A stretch of DNA of 64,000 nucleotides, taken from positions 19,012-83,011 of the forward strand of contig CAJPTC010000007.1 in NCBI GenBank assembly GCA_905373475.1. The letters run 5' to 3'. This DNA is from Bacteroidia bacterium. GTDB lineage: Bacteria > Bacteroidota > Bacteroidia > Bacteroidales > CAJPTX01. A program made the position numbers and the translations under genes. The notes beneath the pieces are model-generated. The model did not search any database. It was not told the DNA's origin and saw nothing but the letters and a program-made list of their open reading frames with translations. Positions 55,986 through 64,000 of the stretch are shown piece by piece (the first letter of the stretch is position 1; each line of letters begins with the position of its first letter).

Positions 55986-58900
55986 CTATTCTTTCACTAC
56001 ACGAAGTGTTTTGCTGGTTTTATCTGAAAAAATGCGCAGTAGATAAACGCCCGCTTTTAGCTCTTCTGTATTGAGTACAGTTGCTGTACCTTGTAAAGAG
56101 CCTTTGCGCATAACCATCCCGTTCGTATTTACAAGTTCGTAACGGGCATTGATTGCTTCGTCATTCTTTATTTTAAGTAGCGAAGAGAAAGGATTGGGAG
56201 CAATGGAAATGCCTGCCAATAGTACGTTTTCTATAGCATTCGGTGTTGGAGGCTCTGGTGTTTCCTCTTTCTCGAATCTAACGGTGATAAACACTTCGCT
56301 TACCACCTTGTACTTGCCATCGGCTTGTTGCTCAGCACCCTGTACGTCGAGTTTTGCTAGCTTATAGAGCTTTGTGGGGGTTGCAATGATATTTAGTAGT
56401 GTTCCCTCTTGCACTTCTGTGTCGCTGAGTAATTTCGTGCCGCCCTCTATACTTACATCACAAGTACCCCCTACTAGCCCCGTTGGGAGGTGTACCATAA
56501 ATTTTTGAGGTTGAGGTTCAGGTTTAGGCTCTGGTGTTTCCTCTTTCTCAAATCTAACGGTGATAAACACTTCGCTTACCACCTTGTACTTGCCATCGAC
56601 CTGTTGCTCAGCCCCCTGTACGTCGAGTTTTGCCAGCTTATAGAGCTTTGTGGGGGTTGCAATGATATTTAGTAGTGTTCCCTCTTGCACTTCCGTGTCG
56701 CTAAGTAATTTCGTGCCGCCCTCTATGCTAACATCACACGTGCCACCCACTAGCCCCGTCGGGAGGTGTACCATAAATTGAGGTTCAGTCCCGTCTTGTA
56801 GAAACGACACCTTTATGCGTACATCTTTTCCTGTCACTTGATATATTTTCCCCTCAAAGACGAAAGCCCCATCTCCGTAGCTTGCCTCGCAAAGGTAGTC
56901 TGCCCCTTCTGCTTCAACTCTCCCTATTTTGTAACCAGAGGCTGCTTTGGGGGCTACCCCAATTAGTGTTCCAAATTCTACTTGTTCGCCAGCTGCCAAG
57001 GCACGCTCCTTAGTATCTATTTCATAGATAAAACACTCTCCAGCACCTTCTTTTACAATTTGAGATGCGTGTATGGTTGCCATTGTTTGCGTAGGCAGTG
57101 GGGGGTATGAGGGAACGCCTATAGTATTGTCTGGTGGCGTACTGCCGTTATTAGGTAGCACTTCGATATTTCCCCCGAGCTCGCTAATGAGTTCCAAACC
57201 ATTATTGTAAACGAGAAGCTGATAGACACCTGCGGGCAAATCTATTTTTTTATCCAACACAAACTCTTTCGTCTCGCCTGATATAATAACCGCAGGGCGT
57301 AATGTAAAATCATCTACCACACTCACGCTACCTCCCTTTTCTTGTTGGAATACTACCATTAAATTAAGCGGGACATCAGGATTGCCAGTAGCTACACTAA
57401 CCGAATATTTCATCTTAAAATGCTCGCCTTTCTTCAAGCGGAAGTTAGCAGCAAGGCGTTTTACCGTGTATTGGGAAGTAATGTTGTTAGAGAGTACAAT
57501 CTTTTGGGAACTATGATGCGCGGTGGGTACAGAAACGGTTTGATTCCCGTGCCATGGAAGCCGTTTTGTGCCTAGGTTTAAGTTCTGTGCATCGTAAAAG
57601 AAATGAATGTACTGAACAGAGCTTTGCGGCATTTGGACTGTAAAAATACGCTCTTCGGTTGTGCTAGGATCTATGCGCATATAAGACAAAAAGGGGAGTG
57701 CTAGCGCACTGGTTATTTCAGGCGTTTGTTCACTCGAGGTGAGCATAGCTGCCAAGGGACAATAATAGGTTTGTGTGCCCGAATTTTTTACGGTGAGGCG
57801 AAAAGTCGCTATCCGCCCAGGGCGAACCTCTGAAGGGGTAACCGAAATTGTAAGCTTCGGTTTCATTTCCTCCTCCGATACGATAAGCGCGTCTTCCGTA
57901 ACCTCTACGGCAAAAATTCGCTTCTCGTTCCATCGTCTGTTCGCTACGATATAATCTTTTGTTGCAGTCTCATAAATCGCAGCATGTAGGGTGTACTTCC
58001 CCACTGGTAAATCTTTTAGGTTCAGCGCTACCGTTTGCTCTCCAAAAATTCGTTTATTGCTCTTCATCAAGATAGGTGGTGTACTCGTGTGAGCTTGTAA
58101 CACCTGTTGCCCATCATGCTGCATGAGCACTACGGCATAATTACCCACAATGGGCGAAAAGGCTCTGTTATACATCCCTTCCACTATGCAGAGCAATTGT
58201 TTGGATTTTGGGAAACGCCCCAATTCTATCTTTAGATTGCGGTCGCAGTATACCTCTTTCAATTCTTTAGCCTCAGGCGCATTTACCAAGGGCTGCATCC
58301 CGATAATCATACTCCCCGCAAAATTGTACAGCATACCATTGCTACCGCCATCACCAGTGCCTACAGATTGAAGCAAGAAGTAACCATCGGACTGACCTCC
58401 CCAGCCCCAATTTAGGTGGAAATAGCCTTGACCGTCGTAACCATCGCATACAAATTCGTGTGCAGTATTGACAATTGTCATGCCTCCCATAGGTACAGGA
58501 CGCCCCGCTTTCAGCTCATCTATAAGCAGTCGTTGCCATTCGACGGTGCTGTGTTCATCTGTTATATAGTGGCGCAGTGTTTTCGCATAATAGAAATTGC
58601 GACGTAAGGCTTCAAAGGCATAGTGAGGCGTAGTGCTACTCTCATCTACTTGAAACTTCATTCTAGACGCATACCCTACATCGCGCATGAGCCGTGCTAC
58701 AGCATTACCTTGCTCTTGTGTATACGCTTGTGCTGTATAGTCTCCGATCATTGCCTTCCAATTGTAGGGCGCTTCTGTGGCGAAATCTATCTCTTTGTCA
58801 AGGTGTTTTACTTTTCCATGACCCTTAGGCGGCCATGCATAATAGCGCATGACTTGTGCAACAGCTGTGGCAACACAACCCGTAGGAGCATGCTTTTCGA

Positions 58901-59426
58901 CATTATCCTTGGGCGACCATCGCATAGGACTATACCAGTTATAGGGCGCAAACTGACTCCAACGAATCTTTGCAAGTAGCGGTTCCACTACATCGTCAGG
59001 GGCGAGAACAGGTGCGGTGTAAATATTTGCTGCATTCTCGCGTGTTTTTTGTACAAGCTGCGCATAGCTATCTAGTACTGTTTGGAACTCGGGGCTAATC
59101 ACTTGCGGAAAAACATTATCCTTCGAATAGGCTAGAATAGGCGATACTACGTCGTCGCCCGCCACAACTACCCAACCAGTGCCGCGCGCAGCACCAAATA
59201 CGTAGTAATCGGATGTATTTTGCTTACCACGAATTGGGCGTCCAGAACTAGTATAGAGTAGTCGTACTTCTTGCGCACTACTGCGTATTCGGCGTATCTG
59301 TTGAAGGTGCGTGGCTGCTAATTGGGCGGCATGTTGCACACTAATGGGAGCTGCTTCTGCAATAATAGAGATACCAAGGATACCTAACAATACCAGTAAC
59401 AAAAACAAACGTTTATAGAGTCGCAT
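55986..59426 (-). CDS. C10 family (streptopain-like) cysteine protease, T9SS exported
   Basis: 1146 residues. A signal peptide ends near IAEAAP (residue 26). A propeptide of the Spi/C10 kind (about 27-150; YYVFGAARGTGWVVVAGDD) is followed by the protease with Cys184 (PTGCVATAVAQVM) and His323 (NTAHEFVCDGYD), then HLNWGWGGQSDGYF. SpeB of Streptococcus and interpain/PrtT of oral Bacteroidales are relatives. Beta-sandwich modules follow (about 400-880), then two nearly identical 92-residue units (about 894-1065) and a type A sorting domain (IAPNPFSSLLKI...KAGVYLLRI...KTLRVVKE). The repeat units resemble those at the end of the S8 protease. The gene converges on the S8 gene. Confidence 0.9.
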   Translation of the reverse strand: MRLYKRLFLLLVLLGILGISIIAEAAPISVQHAAQLAATHLQQIRRIRSSAQEVRLLYTSSGRPIRGKQNTSDYYVFGAARGTGWVVVAGDDVVSPILAYSKDNVFPQVISPEFQTVLDSYAQLVQKTRENAANIYTAPVLAPDDVVEPLLAKIRWSQFAPYNWYSPMRWSPKDNVEKHAPTGCVATAVAQVMRYYAWPPKGHGKVKHLDKEIDFATEAPYNWKAMIGDYTAQAYTQEQGNAVARLMRDVGYASRMKFQVDESSTTPHYAFEALRRNFYYAKTLRHYITDEHSTVEWQRLLIDELKAGRPVPMGGMTIVNTAHEFVCDGYDGQGYFHLNWGWGGQSDGYFLLQSVGTGDGGSNGMLYNFAGSMIIGMQPLVNAPEAKELKEVYCDRNLKIELGRFPKSKQLLCIVEGMYNRAFSPIVGNYAVVLMQHDGQQVLQAHTSTPPILMKSNKRIFGEQTVALNLKDLPVGKYTLHAAIYETATKDYIVANRRWNEKRIFAVEVTEDALIVSEEEMKPKLTISVTPSEVRPGRIATFRLTVKNSGTQTYYCPLAAMLTSSEQTPEITSALALPFLSYMRIDPSTTEERIFTVQMPQSSVQYIHFFYDAQNLNLGTKRLPWHGNQTVSVPTAHHSSQKIVLSNNITSQYTVKRLAANFRLKKGEHFKMKYSVSVATGNPDVPLNLMVVFQQEKGGSVSVVDDFTLRPAVIISGETKEFVLDKKIDLPAGVYQLLVYNNGLELISELGGNIEVLPNNGSTPPDNTIGVPSYPPLPTQTMATIHASQIVKEGAGECFIYEIDTKERALAAGEQVEFGTLIGVAPKAASGYKIGRVEAEGADYLCEASYGDGAFVFEGKIYQVTGKDVRIKVSFLQDGTEPQFMVHLPTGLVGGTCDVSIEGGTKLLSDTEVQEGTLLNIIATPTKLYKLAKLDVQGAEQQVDGKYKVVSEVFITVRFEKEETPEPKPEPQPQKFMVHLPTGLVGGTCDVSIEGGTKLLSDTEVQEGTLLNIIATPTKLYKLAKLDVQGAEQQADGKYKVVSEVFITVRFEKEETPEPPTPNAIENVLLAGISIAPNPFSSLLKIKNDEAINARYELVNTNGMVMRKGSLQGTATVLNTEELKAGVYLLRIFSDKTSKTLRVVKE
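56251..56778. repeat. Tandem duplication, 276-base period, inside the C10 protease gene
   Basis: The copies at 56251-56502 and 56527-56778 are nearly identical in DNA (only scattered single changes), as seen in TTTCCTCTTTCTC and ACGGTGATAAACACTTCGC. They encode the MVHLPTGLVGGTCDVSIEGG units. The spacing of 276 keeps the frame. Confidence 0.9.
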
Positions 59427-59634
59427 TATGCCCGAATTTCATACAGATTACCAACAGTATATATACCGCCGTATCTGGCGAACTGTTGCATTCGTTCATA
59501 CAACTTGTGACAAACTGCCACTAGTCTTTGATAAATTTAAAGAGGAAAGAATATCGCCTCGATAGAGGGCAAGACTATGCAGGTAAAGACGTTGCGACAC
59601 AAAAACAGATTCACTCCGATGTTACACATTACAG

Positions 59635-61211
59635 ACTCAACTTTCGCAAGTTTGTTGGACACAGAGTGGAGGCGGATTTAGAAGATTTAACATATCTCGA
59701 AATATCTGATATTCAGCAGAAAAGAGTTCCCAAAATTGCTCAAGCGGGATATTAAAATATTGGTAAAGCGTCTCGCTGAAATCTTTGATAAACAGGCAGA
59801 TTCGTTCGTAAAGAGTGAGCTGGGCAGATTCGGTTCGCAAACCTCGGAAAATACCTCCTAGAGTCTCGTACGACTCAAAGCGTTTAAGTATCGAAAGCAA
59901 GTTATAGGTTAGCATACACAAGGTTAAGTGGGCTATTTGTGCATCAAAATCGCGAGCTTCGCATTTGCCCATGCGAAGATGTTGTTTGGCCTCTTTGAAG
60001 AAGACCTCTACTGTCCAGCGCATGGCGTATATTTGGAACGCAGTATCAAAATCTAGCTTGGTATTGCTTGTTGGCATAGCGCACCATTTTCCACGATGCG
60101 AATTCTTAGAAAAGAAGAGTTTTACTTCCTTGCCGCTAAATGTTACCGTAGCTTCGATATAACGATGCTTGTATTGTCGAGATCGCTTTACCTGTTTCCG
60201 TTGCTTAAGCAGTCTTACCAGACCCTGTGCTGTATATTCTTTCCCGTTGAAGGTATAGAGCGTTTTGCTATTTATCTTGAGCATACCTAGCAAGTGTTGC
60301 CCTTTACGCTTGAGTACTACTAAGAGCATTGCTTTGGTTAGATACCAGCTGTCGACCAATACATAGTCAAACGCGATACGATGAGCGCGAACTCTTTGCA
60401 CAAACTGCTGTGCGAGGTGCGTCTTCTTTTGTGTGTACTCATACGCCCGCTCATACCCTAGAGTTGTCTTTTCCCTTTTCTTGAAAAAACGTTCTCTTAA
60501 CTGGCGTAGCGTGAGTCCAAATTTCCGATTCTTTCCTTGTCCTTTTTCGCCCACTAGGGCGGCATCCAAGGCTAGAAAACTTTTCCCATCGTAGAGACCC
60601 GCGACAATCGCTTTAAAGCCCAAGAGGAAGCGCAATTTGGTATGCGAGTATACATAGCCTATTTTCTCGATTTTCATCCCCGTTTTGGGTAAAACCGTGT
60701 CGTCAATAATCAGGCAACGAGGCACCTTGCTTGTTGGCTCACTTTCCCGTGCTAGCTTTCGTATGAGCTGGTTAGTTAAGCTATACAGGAGTTTACGCCA
60801 ATCGATCTTCGGGGAGTTGAGTAGGCGATAAAAGACATCTTTACCACAGCGGAAATAGTGATACAAATCTGCTTTGCAATACTGATCGGCAGTTCTTATT
60901 CCAAAGGGAACGAAGAGTAGTAGAGCCTTTATGATATCGCTGCTCTTATAGATTTTATTGACGTAGTCGACCAGACTCGTATTTTTAGTAGACAAGTGAA
61001 GTTTGGAGATGAGTTCGCAGAGACATCTTAATAGACTTTCTTTATTGATACAGAAAGTTGCAATTTCAGTGAGATTAAGATTACCTTTGTGCGGCAGCAT
61101 GGTTTTTTATTTTTGGACATGTAAAGTTACTGATATCCAATGACTTTACCAAATTATCGTGCTGCCTTTTTCTCTGATTTCTAATCTCTTAGAGACCTGC
61201 GAAAGTTGAGT
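59635..61211 (-). mobile_element. Complete IS4-family insertion sequence
   Basis: The ends are inverted repeats: ACTCAACTTTCGCA at 59635-59648 and its complement at 61198-61211, extending to 17 bases with one mismatch. The element is 1577 bases long and holds one transposase gene whose stop codon lies in the left repeat. I see no clear target-site duplication: the flanks ATTACAG and TAGTTAC do not match. The left flank (59427-59634) is the upstream region of the C10 gene and shows no other gene. Confidence 0.85.
59637..61100 (-). CDS. IS4-family transposase
   Basis: 487 residues, apparently intact. It is a DDE transposase: first Asp in CLIIDDTVLPKTG near 150-162, second in DYVLVDSWYL near 248-257, and the IS4 signature Y-x2-R-x3-E-x6-K in YAMRWTVEVFFKEAKQ near 365-380. 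The gene ends inside the left inverted repeat (…CES then TGA), which is common for compact insertion sequences. Confidence 0.9.
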   Translation of the reverse strand: MLPHKGNLNLTEIATFCINKESLLRCLCELISKLHLSTKNTSLVDYVNKIYKSSDIIKALLLFVPFGIRTADQYCKADLYHYFRCGKDVFYRLLNSPKIDWRKLLYSLTNQLIRKLARESEPTSKVPRCLIIDDTVLPKTGMKIEKIGYVYSHTKLRFLLGFKAIVAGLYDGKSFLALDAALVGEKGQGKNRKFGLTLRQLRERFFKKREKTTLGYERAYEYTQKKTHLAQQFVQRVRAHRIAFDYVLVDSWYLTKAMLLVVLKRKGQHLLGMLKINSKTLYTFNGKEYTAQGLVRLLKQRKQVKRSRQYKHRYIEATVTFSGKEVKLFFSKNSHRGKWCAMPTSNTKLDFDTAFQIYAMRWTVEVFFKEAKQHLRMGKCEARDFDAQIAHLTLCMLTYNLLSILKRFESYETLGGIFRGLRTESAQLTLYERICLFIKDFSETLYQYFNIPLEQFWELFSAEYQIFRDMLNLLNPPPLCVQQTCES

Positions 61212-61212
61212 T

Positions 61213-62046
61213 AGTTACTTAGTACAAGCCACCCAAACAGATGTATACACGTGGTTGAGGCGCGACTTAGCGTCTCATTATTTTGTCGTGTATATTGACG
61301 CGACCTTTGTTCCGACGCGTCGCGAACATCGCGTTACACAAGAAGCCTACTACTCCATATTAGGCGTTTTACCCGATGGTACTCGCGAGGGACTAGCCAT
61401 CGTAAATCATCCGACTGAGGGAGCTGTTAACCGGCAAGGAGAGTTGAAAGCATTACAAGAACGTGGTGTTGAACATATTGATCTGATTGTATCAGATGCC
61501 CTCGCTGGTATCGAGAATGCTGTAACGAGCGCTTTCCCTGCTTCCCGACACCAATTTTGCGTAGCTCATTTGTTGCGTGAGATGAGTGCATTAGTACCGC
61601 GAAAAGCACTTCTCGAATTATATGACGAATTCCGCGAAGTGCTGTCAATAGACCTAGAATCCAAAGACGTAAATAGTGCTTCACAATATGCCGCCTTTCT
61701 TAACTTTGTAGAACGATGGAGTAAGAGAGTACCAACTTTTGAGCGCTATAAGAAGTCACGTAACGCCTTGTATTTTACATTTTTAGACTATTCACCAAAG
61801 TATCGTCGTATGTTGTATACTACGAACTGGATTGAGCGCCTGAATCGTTGCTACAAACGCACACTGTCTATGCGTGGCGCGATGCCGAATGCTTCCTCTG
61901 TATTATTTTTACTCGGCTCAGTAGCTATGCAGGTGAACAAGACTACGTATTCTTATCCTGTCTCTGTCTTTAAAGATTGGAACAATGATCTCTCCGTTCA
62001 TTCCTCAAGCCTTAGGGCTAAGGAGAGCCCAACGCTTGAGGAATGA
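61213..62046 (+). pseudogene. IS256-family (mutator-type) transposase, 5' part missing
   Basis: The frame runs directly from the right repeat of the IS4 element: TDVYTWLRRDLASHYFVVYI and then DATFVPTRRE with the first catalytic Asp, DLIVSDALAGIENAV with the second, FCVAHLLREM, and the Glu in YTTNWIERLNRCYKRT. About the first third of the usual roughly 400 residues is lost. The missing part is not on the far side of the IS4 element, so its arrival was accompanied by a deletion. A TTG at 61255 could start a 263-residue product, but it would lack the DNA-binding end and should be inactive. Confidence 0.85.
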
Positions 62047-62052
62047 ACGGAG
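61992..62052. repeat. Perfect 19-bp inverted repeat at the 3' end of the IS256 remnant
   Basis: CTCCGTTCATTCCTCAAGC (61992-62010) and GCTTGAGGAATGAACGGAG (62034-62052) enclose a smaller GGGCT / AGCCC stem. It overlaps the last codons of the transposase. A short TTTT follows four bases later, so it may terminate transcription. Confidence 0.75.
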
Positions 62053-62055
62053 GGC

Positions 62056-62081
62056 TTTTACACATTTTTATAGACACTACC
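62056..62081 (+). repeat. Likely right terminal inverted repeat of the IS256-family element
   Basis: The stretch starting TTTTACACA and ending GACACTACC has, read inversely, the TGTGTAAAA core typical of IS256-family ends and lies 10 bases after the transposase stop. The left end is lost, so it cannot be confirmed by pairing. 62082-62257 holds nothing else I can identify. Confidence 0.5.
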
Positions 62082-62257
62082 GGATAAGCTTGGCTTTAAA
62101 CTACCAGAAACAGGAAAAAAGTATTTCTGGCTTCGTATTCAAGAAACTCATGTGAATTTTATTGTTCATAAAAAAAACATTCGTCATCAAAAATAAGTCG
62201 TATGTAACATTTCAAGAAGCCTACCGTTTTTACATTAAACCATTAATTGTTACTACA

Positions 62258-63091
62258 ATGAAGCATTATTTTATTTTTTCATTAGCGCTGATAGCAGCTG
62301 CTCTTTTTTCATGTAAGCAGGAAAAAGTTCAGACTTCTTTGCAAAAGGATTTGATTACATCTGAGATCAGCGAGCTTGTGCCTACAATGCAAGAAGTGCG
62401 ACTTGCGTCTGATGCAACAAGTGTAGGAGCAGAGAATATTCAGAACCCTTTTGATAATGTCGGCGTACAGCATAACATTAAGCTGGCCGAAATACTGCAG
62501 AAATATCCTCATGGAATAAGTAGTGAGAATTTTAATGAACAGACTTATATAGAGTACTTTAGGGATGATGATGAGATCTCTCCAGAGCTGCTTAAGCGTC
62601 TCCAGAAAGAGATAACATTGAATAATTATCGTCTAGATTTCCCAAGTGTTATGGGCTCAATTGAGGATAAACTAACCCGAGAATGCGTTTCTCGCTTTTT
62701 CAAAGAAACAAGAGAGGGGAATTTCGCAGATTTAGGAGAATTCACGTTCTACGTCAAAACAGTTGAGGATAGAGTCCAAGAGTCTCCGAGATTGAAAGCC
62801 GAGGATAAAGAACTCATCCTTTCGGTGACTTCAATTTATCGCCACTCTGCACAATTTTGGAATACGAAATTAGGCGAATGCGACTTCCATCTTTTTGGGA
62901 AATCATGGAAACAGTGGTTGGTAGTTGCTGGCTGCGATGCCGTTGGTGGTATCATCGGAGGTCTTATTGGTAGTTCGTGTCCTGGCGTAGGTACAGCATT
63001 AGGAGCTATGCGAGGAAGTTTTCTCGGCAGTGCTACTGCACTTTGTGTAATGGAAATAGCGGATTATGAAGAGTATGAACCTGTATTCTAA
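62258..63091 (+). CDS. Predicted lipoprotein with glycine-zipper C-terminal segment
   Basis: 277 residues from the ATG at 62258; the frame opens upstream at 62162, but this ATG gives a clean lipoprotein signal with lipobox ALFSC (Cys at about residue 19). The middle is charged and helical. The end has a hydrophobic, glycine-rich stretch (about 225-265): AVGGIIGGLIGSSCPGVG then TALGAMRGSFLGSATAL, with GxxxG spacing like glycine-zipper membrane segments of pore-forming or membrane-inserting proteins. No family recognised. It lies between insertion sequences and 47 bases before a small barrel gene, and may be horizontally acquired. Confidence 0.65.
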   Translation: MKHYFIFSLALIAAALFSCKQEKVQTSLQKDLITSEISELVPTMQEVRLASDATSVGAENIQNPFDNVGVQHNIKLAEILQKYPHGISSENFNEQTYIEYFRDDDEISPELLKRLQKEITLNNYRLDFPSVMGSIEDKLTRECVSRFFKETREGNFADLGEFTFYVKTVEDRVQESPRLKAEDKELILSVTSIYRHSAQFWNTKLGECDFHLFGKSWKQWLVVAGCDAVGGIIGGLIGSSCPGVGTALGAMRGSFLGSATALCVMEIADYEEYEPVF

Positions 63092-63138
63092 ATTTAAATG
63101 CAGGGTGTTAACTTTATCAGGAAAGGAGTAGGTTTGCG

Positions 63139-63609
63139 ATGATGCATCACTCGAGAGATAGGGTTGTTCTTCTTGTGTTGGTAATACTCTTGCCATTAGG
63201 CTTTGTATCAGCACAAAGATTTAATGTGGGCGTAAGTGATCTTACCACTTTTACCCCTAAAGCATATTTCATGGATTTACATTTTGATATCAACATCAAT
63301 ACGTCGTTAGTGGGAGTAAAATTTGGGGCAGAGAATGTAAAACCAGAACATTGGTACAGTGGACTTTATGTAGGGCAACGGAAAGTCTTCGATGATAAAT
63401 TCTCTGTAATCGGTACAATAGGCTTAGGCTATATGTCCCCTTTTGAATCGCACGAAAAGGGTTCAATGTATGGAGAGTTAGGTGTAGCACTTCGGTACGT
63501 TGTTGCCCCACCTCTATACTTTGAAGTAGGCTACAATGCCTATCAACTTCCTGCCAAAGAAAGACCAAACTACCAAGGTGCAAAATTTACTATTGGCATT
63601 ACGTTCTAA
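63139..63609 (+). CDS. Small secreted or outer-membrane beta-barrel-like protein
   Basis: 156 residues; ATG at 63139 preceded by AAAGGAG 11 bases upstream. A signal peptide ends near FVSAQ (residue 26). The mature part alternates polar and aromatic residues as in eight-stranded barrels (YSGLYVGQRKVFDDKFSVIG, YGELGVALRYVV, YFEVGYNAYQLP) and ends in the C-terminal phenylalanine typical of outer-membrane proteins (FTIGITF). Probably co-transcribed with the lipoprotein before it. No named family. Confidence 0.65.
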   Translation: MMHHSRDRVVLLVLVILLPLGFVSAQRFNVGVSDLTTFTPKAYFMDLHFDININTSLVGVKFGAENVKPEHWYSGLYVGQRKVFDDKFSVIGTIGLGYMSPFESHEKGSMYGELGVALRYVVAPPLYFEVGYNAYQLPAKERPNYQGAKFTIGITF

Positions 63610-63665
63610 GTTGTAATTCGTAATTAGTGGTTGAGTAAATCCTTTTCGCAAAAACGAAAAAAAAC

Positions 63666-63694
63666 GGGGTGGATCTCGTACAGAGATTCGCCCC
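63666..63694 (-). terminator. 12-bp hairpin, terminator-like on the minus strand
   Basis: GGGGTGGATCTC pairs fully (two wobbles) with GAGATTCGCCCC around a 5-base loop. On the minus strand it is followed by GTTTTTTTT. It may be part of the end of the insertion sequence that starts here and shield it from outside transcription. Confidence 0.5.
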
Positions 63695-63735
63695 TAATTG
63701 TGCATTTTTGTATTACCAAAAACTCAATGCACGCA

Positions 63736-64000
63736 ATGAGTAAAAGTATCTATTTTAACGGACAACCGATTTTTTCACACCTCCTCAGTTTACTTAGCCG
63801 TGATAAGATCGAACAAATAGCTGCTGAGGGGAATTACGATCGCTATACAAAGGAGTTCGATGCTTATACACATCTAGTTACACTACTTTTCGCTGTCCTA
63901 AAAGGTCACGATTCGCTGCGTGAGATCGTGATAGGACTCCTTGGTGAGACCCATAAACTCGGACATCTAGGAATTACGTATGTAGCCCGTCGTAGCACAC
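63736..64000 (+). CDS. IS4-family transposase with DUF4372 N-terminus, truncated by the window edge
   Basis: The frame starts at the ATG at 63736 (an ATG three codons earlier is in frame) and runs off the right edge after 88 residues. The start MSKSIYFNGQPIFSHLLSLL (given to 20 residues) and FDAYTHLVTLLFAVLKGHDS, then LREIVIGLLGE and LGITYVARRST, match the N-terminal domain of DUF4372-type IS4 transposases. It is the third insertion-sequence gene in the last 4.4 kb. The catalytic domain lies outside the window, so intactness cannot be judged. Confidence 0.82.
   Translation, partial: MSKSIYFNGQPIFSHLLSLLSRDKIEQIAAEGNYDRYTKEFDAYTHLVTLLFAVLKGHDSLREIVIGLLGETHKLGHLGITYVARRST

Noticed and set aside
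59528..59755. 75-residue plus-strand frame across the left end of the IS4 element
   Set aside because: It crosses the IS boundary and its second half is antisense to the transposase; the first half does not resemble the missing IS256 N-terminus.
1..64000. CRISPR arrays, tRNA or rRNA genes, prophage
   Set aside because: No regularly spaced repeats, cloverleaf-like sequences, rRNA stretches or phage structural genes were seen in the window.

Overview
The window looks like chromosomal DNA of a Bacteroidetes bacterium, most likely order Bacteroidales and Porphyromonas/Tannerella-like. The evidence is type IX secretion (T9SS) components (a PorT-like barrel, a PorP/SprF protein, a type B sorting-domain protein), secreted proteins ending in T9SS type A sorting domains, TAnnTTTG-type -7 promoter boxes, a C10 cysteine protease, a serpin and tryptophanase. 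Species cannot be fixed from the sequence alone.

Layout. (1) 1-4001: end of infB, then purB translationally coupled to an MsbA-like ABC exporter. (2) 4021-18637: about 14.5 kb that reads as one operon of 12 genes, from a candidate promoter to a clear terminator. In order: CheR methyltransferase, membrane GAF sensor, a second degenerate CheR, a stand-alone CheB methylesterase, a small GAF membrane protein, a GAF/PAS/SpoIIE phosphatase, a SiaB-like kinase, a SiaC-like phosphoprotein, an ABCG-type transporter with an extra N-terminal domain, a lipoprotein, a small secreted protein and a lipoprotein serpin. No CheA, CheW, CheY, classical chemoreceptor or SiaD cyclase is present. (3) 18640-23700: decayed AAA/PD-(D/E)XK fragments, a PorT-like barrel, cobT, a cobC-like phosphatase and a TPR protein. 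(4) 23701-30730: nadC, nadA, an acyl-CoA ligase-like enzyme and a secretion cassette (secreted protein, type B sorting-domain protein, PorP/SprF). (5) 30992-37105: mutS2, tnaA, yicC, gmk, nadD. (6) 37174-41361, minus strand: an AAA ATPase remnant, a Cache/HAMP/GAF sensor that shares its module with the big operon, and an unrecognised protein. (7) 41511-46551: AsmA-like protein, dps, and a T9SS cargo protein with an internal duplication. (8) 46711-59426: a 3047-residue subtilisin-like protease converging on a C10 protease, with back-to-back terminators between them. (9) 59635-64000: a complete IS4-family element abutting a 5'-truncated IS256-family element, a lipoprotein plus small barrel pair, and the start of another IS4-family (DUF4372) transposase that runs off the window.

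How the parts may work together. The central operon combines receptor-methylation enzymes with a SiaABC-type partner switch (PP2C phosphatase, kinase, phosphoprotein). Its downstream part encodes membrane and surface proteins: transporter, lipoproteins and serpin. The sensors carry Glu/Gln-rich coiled coils that could be the CheR/CheB substrates, which is an inference. The T9SS parts would export the S8 and C10 proteases and the 45016 protein, and the serpin could guard the cell surface against such proteases.
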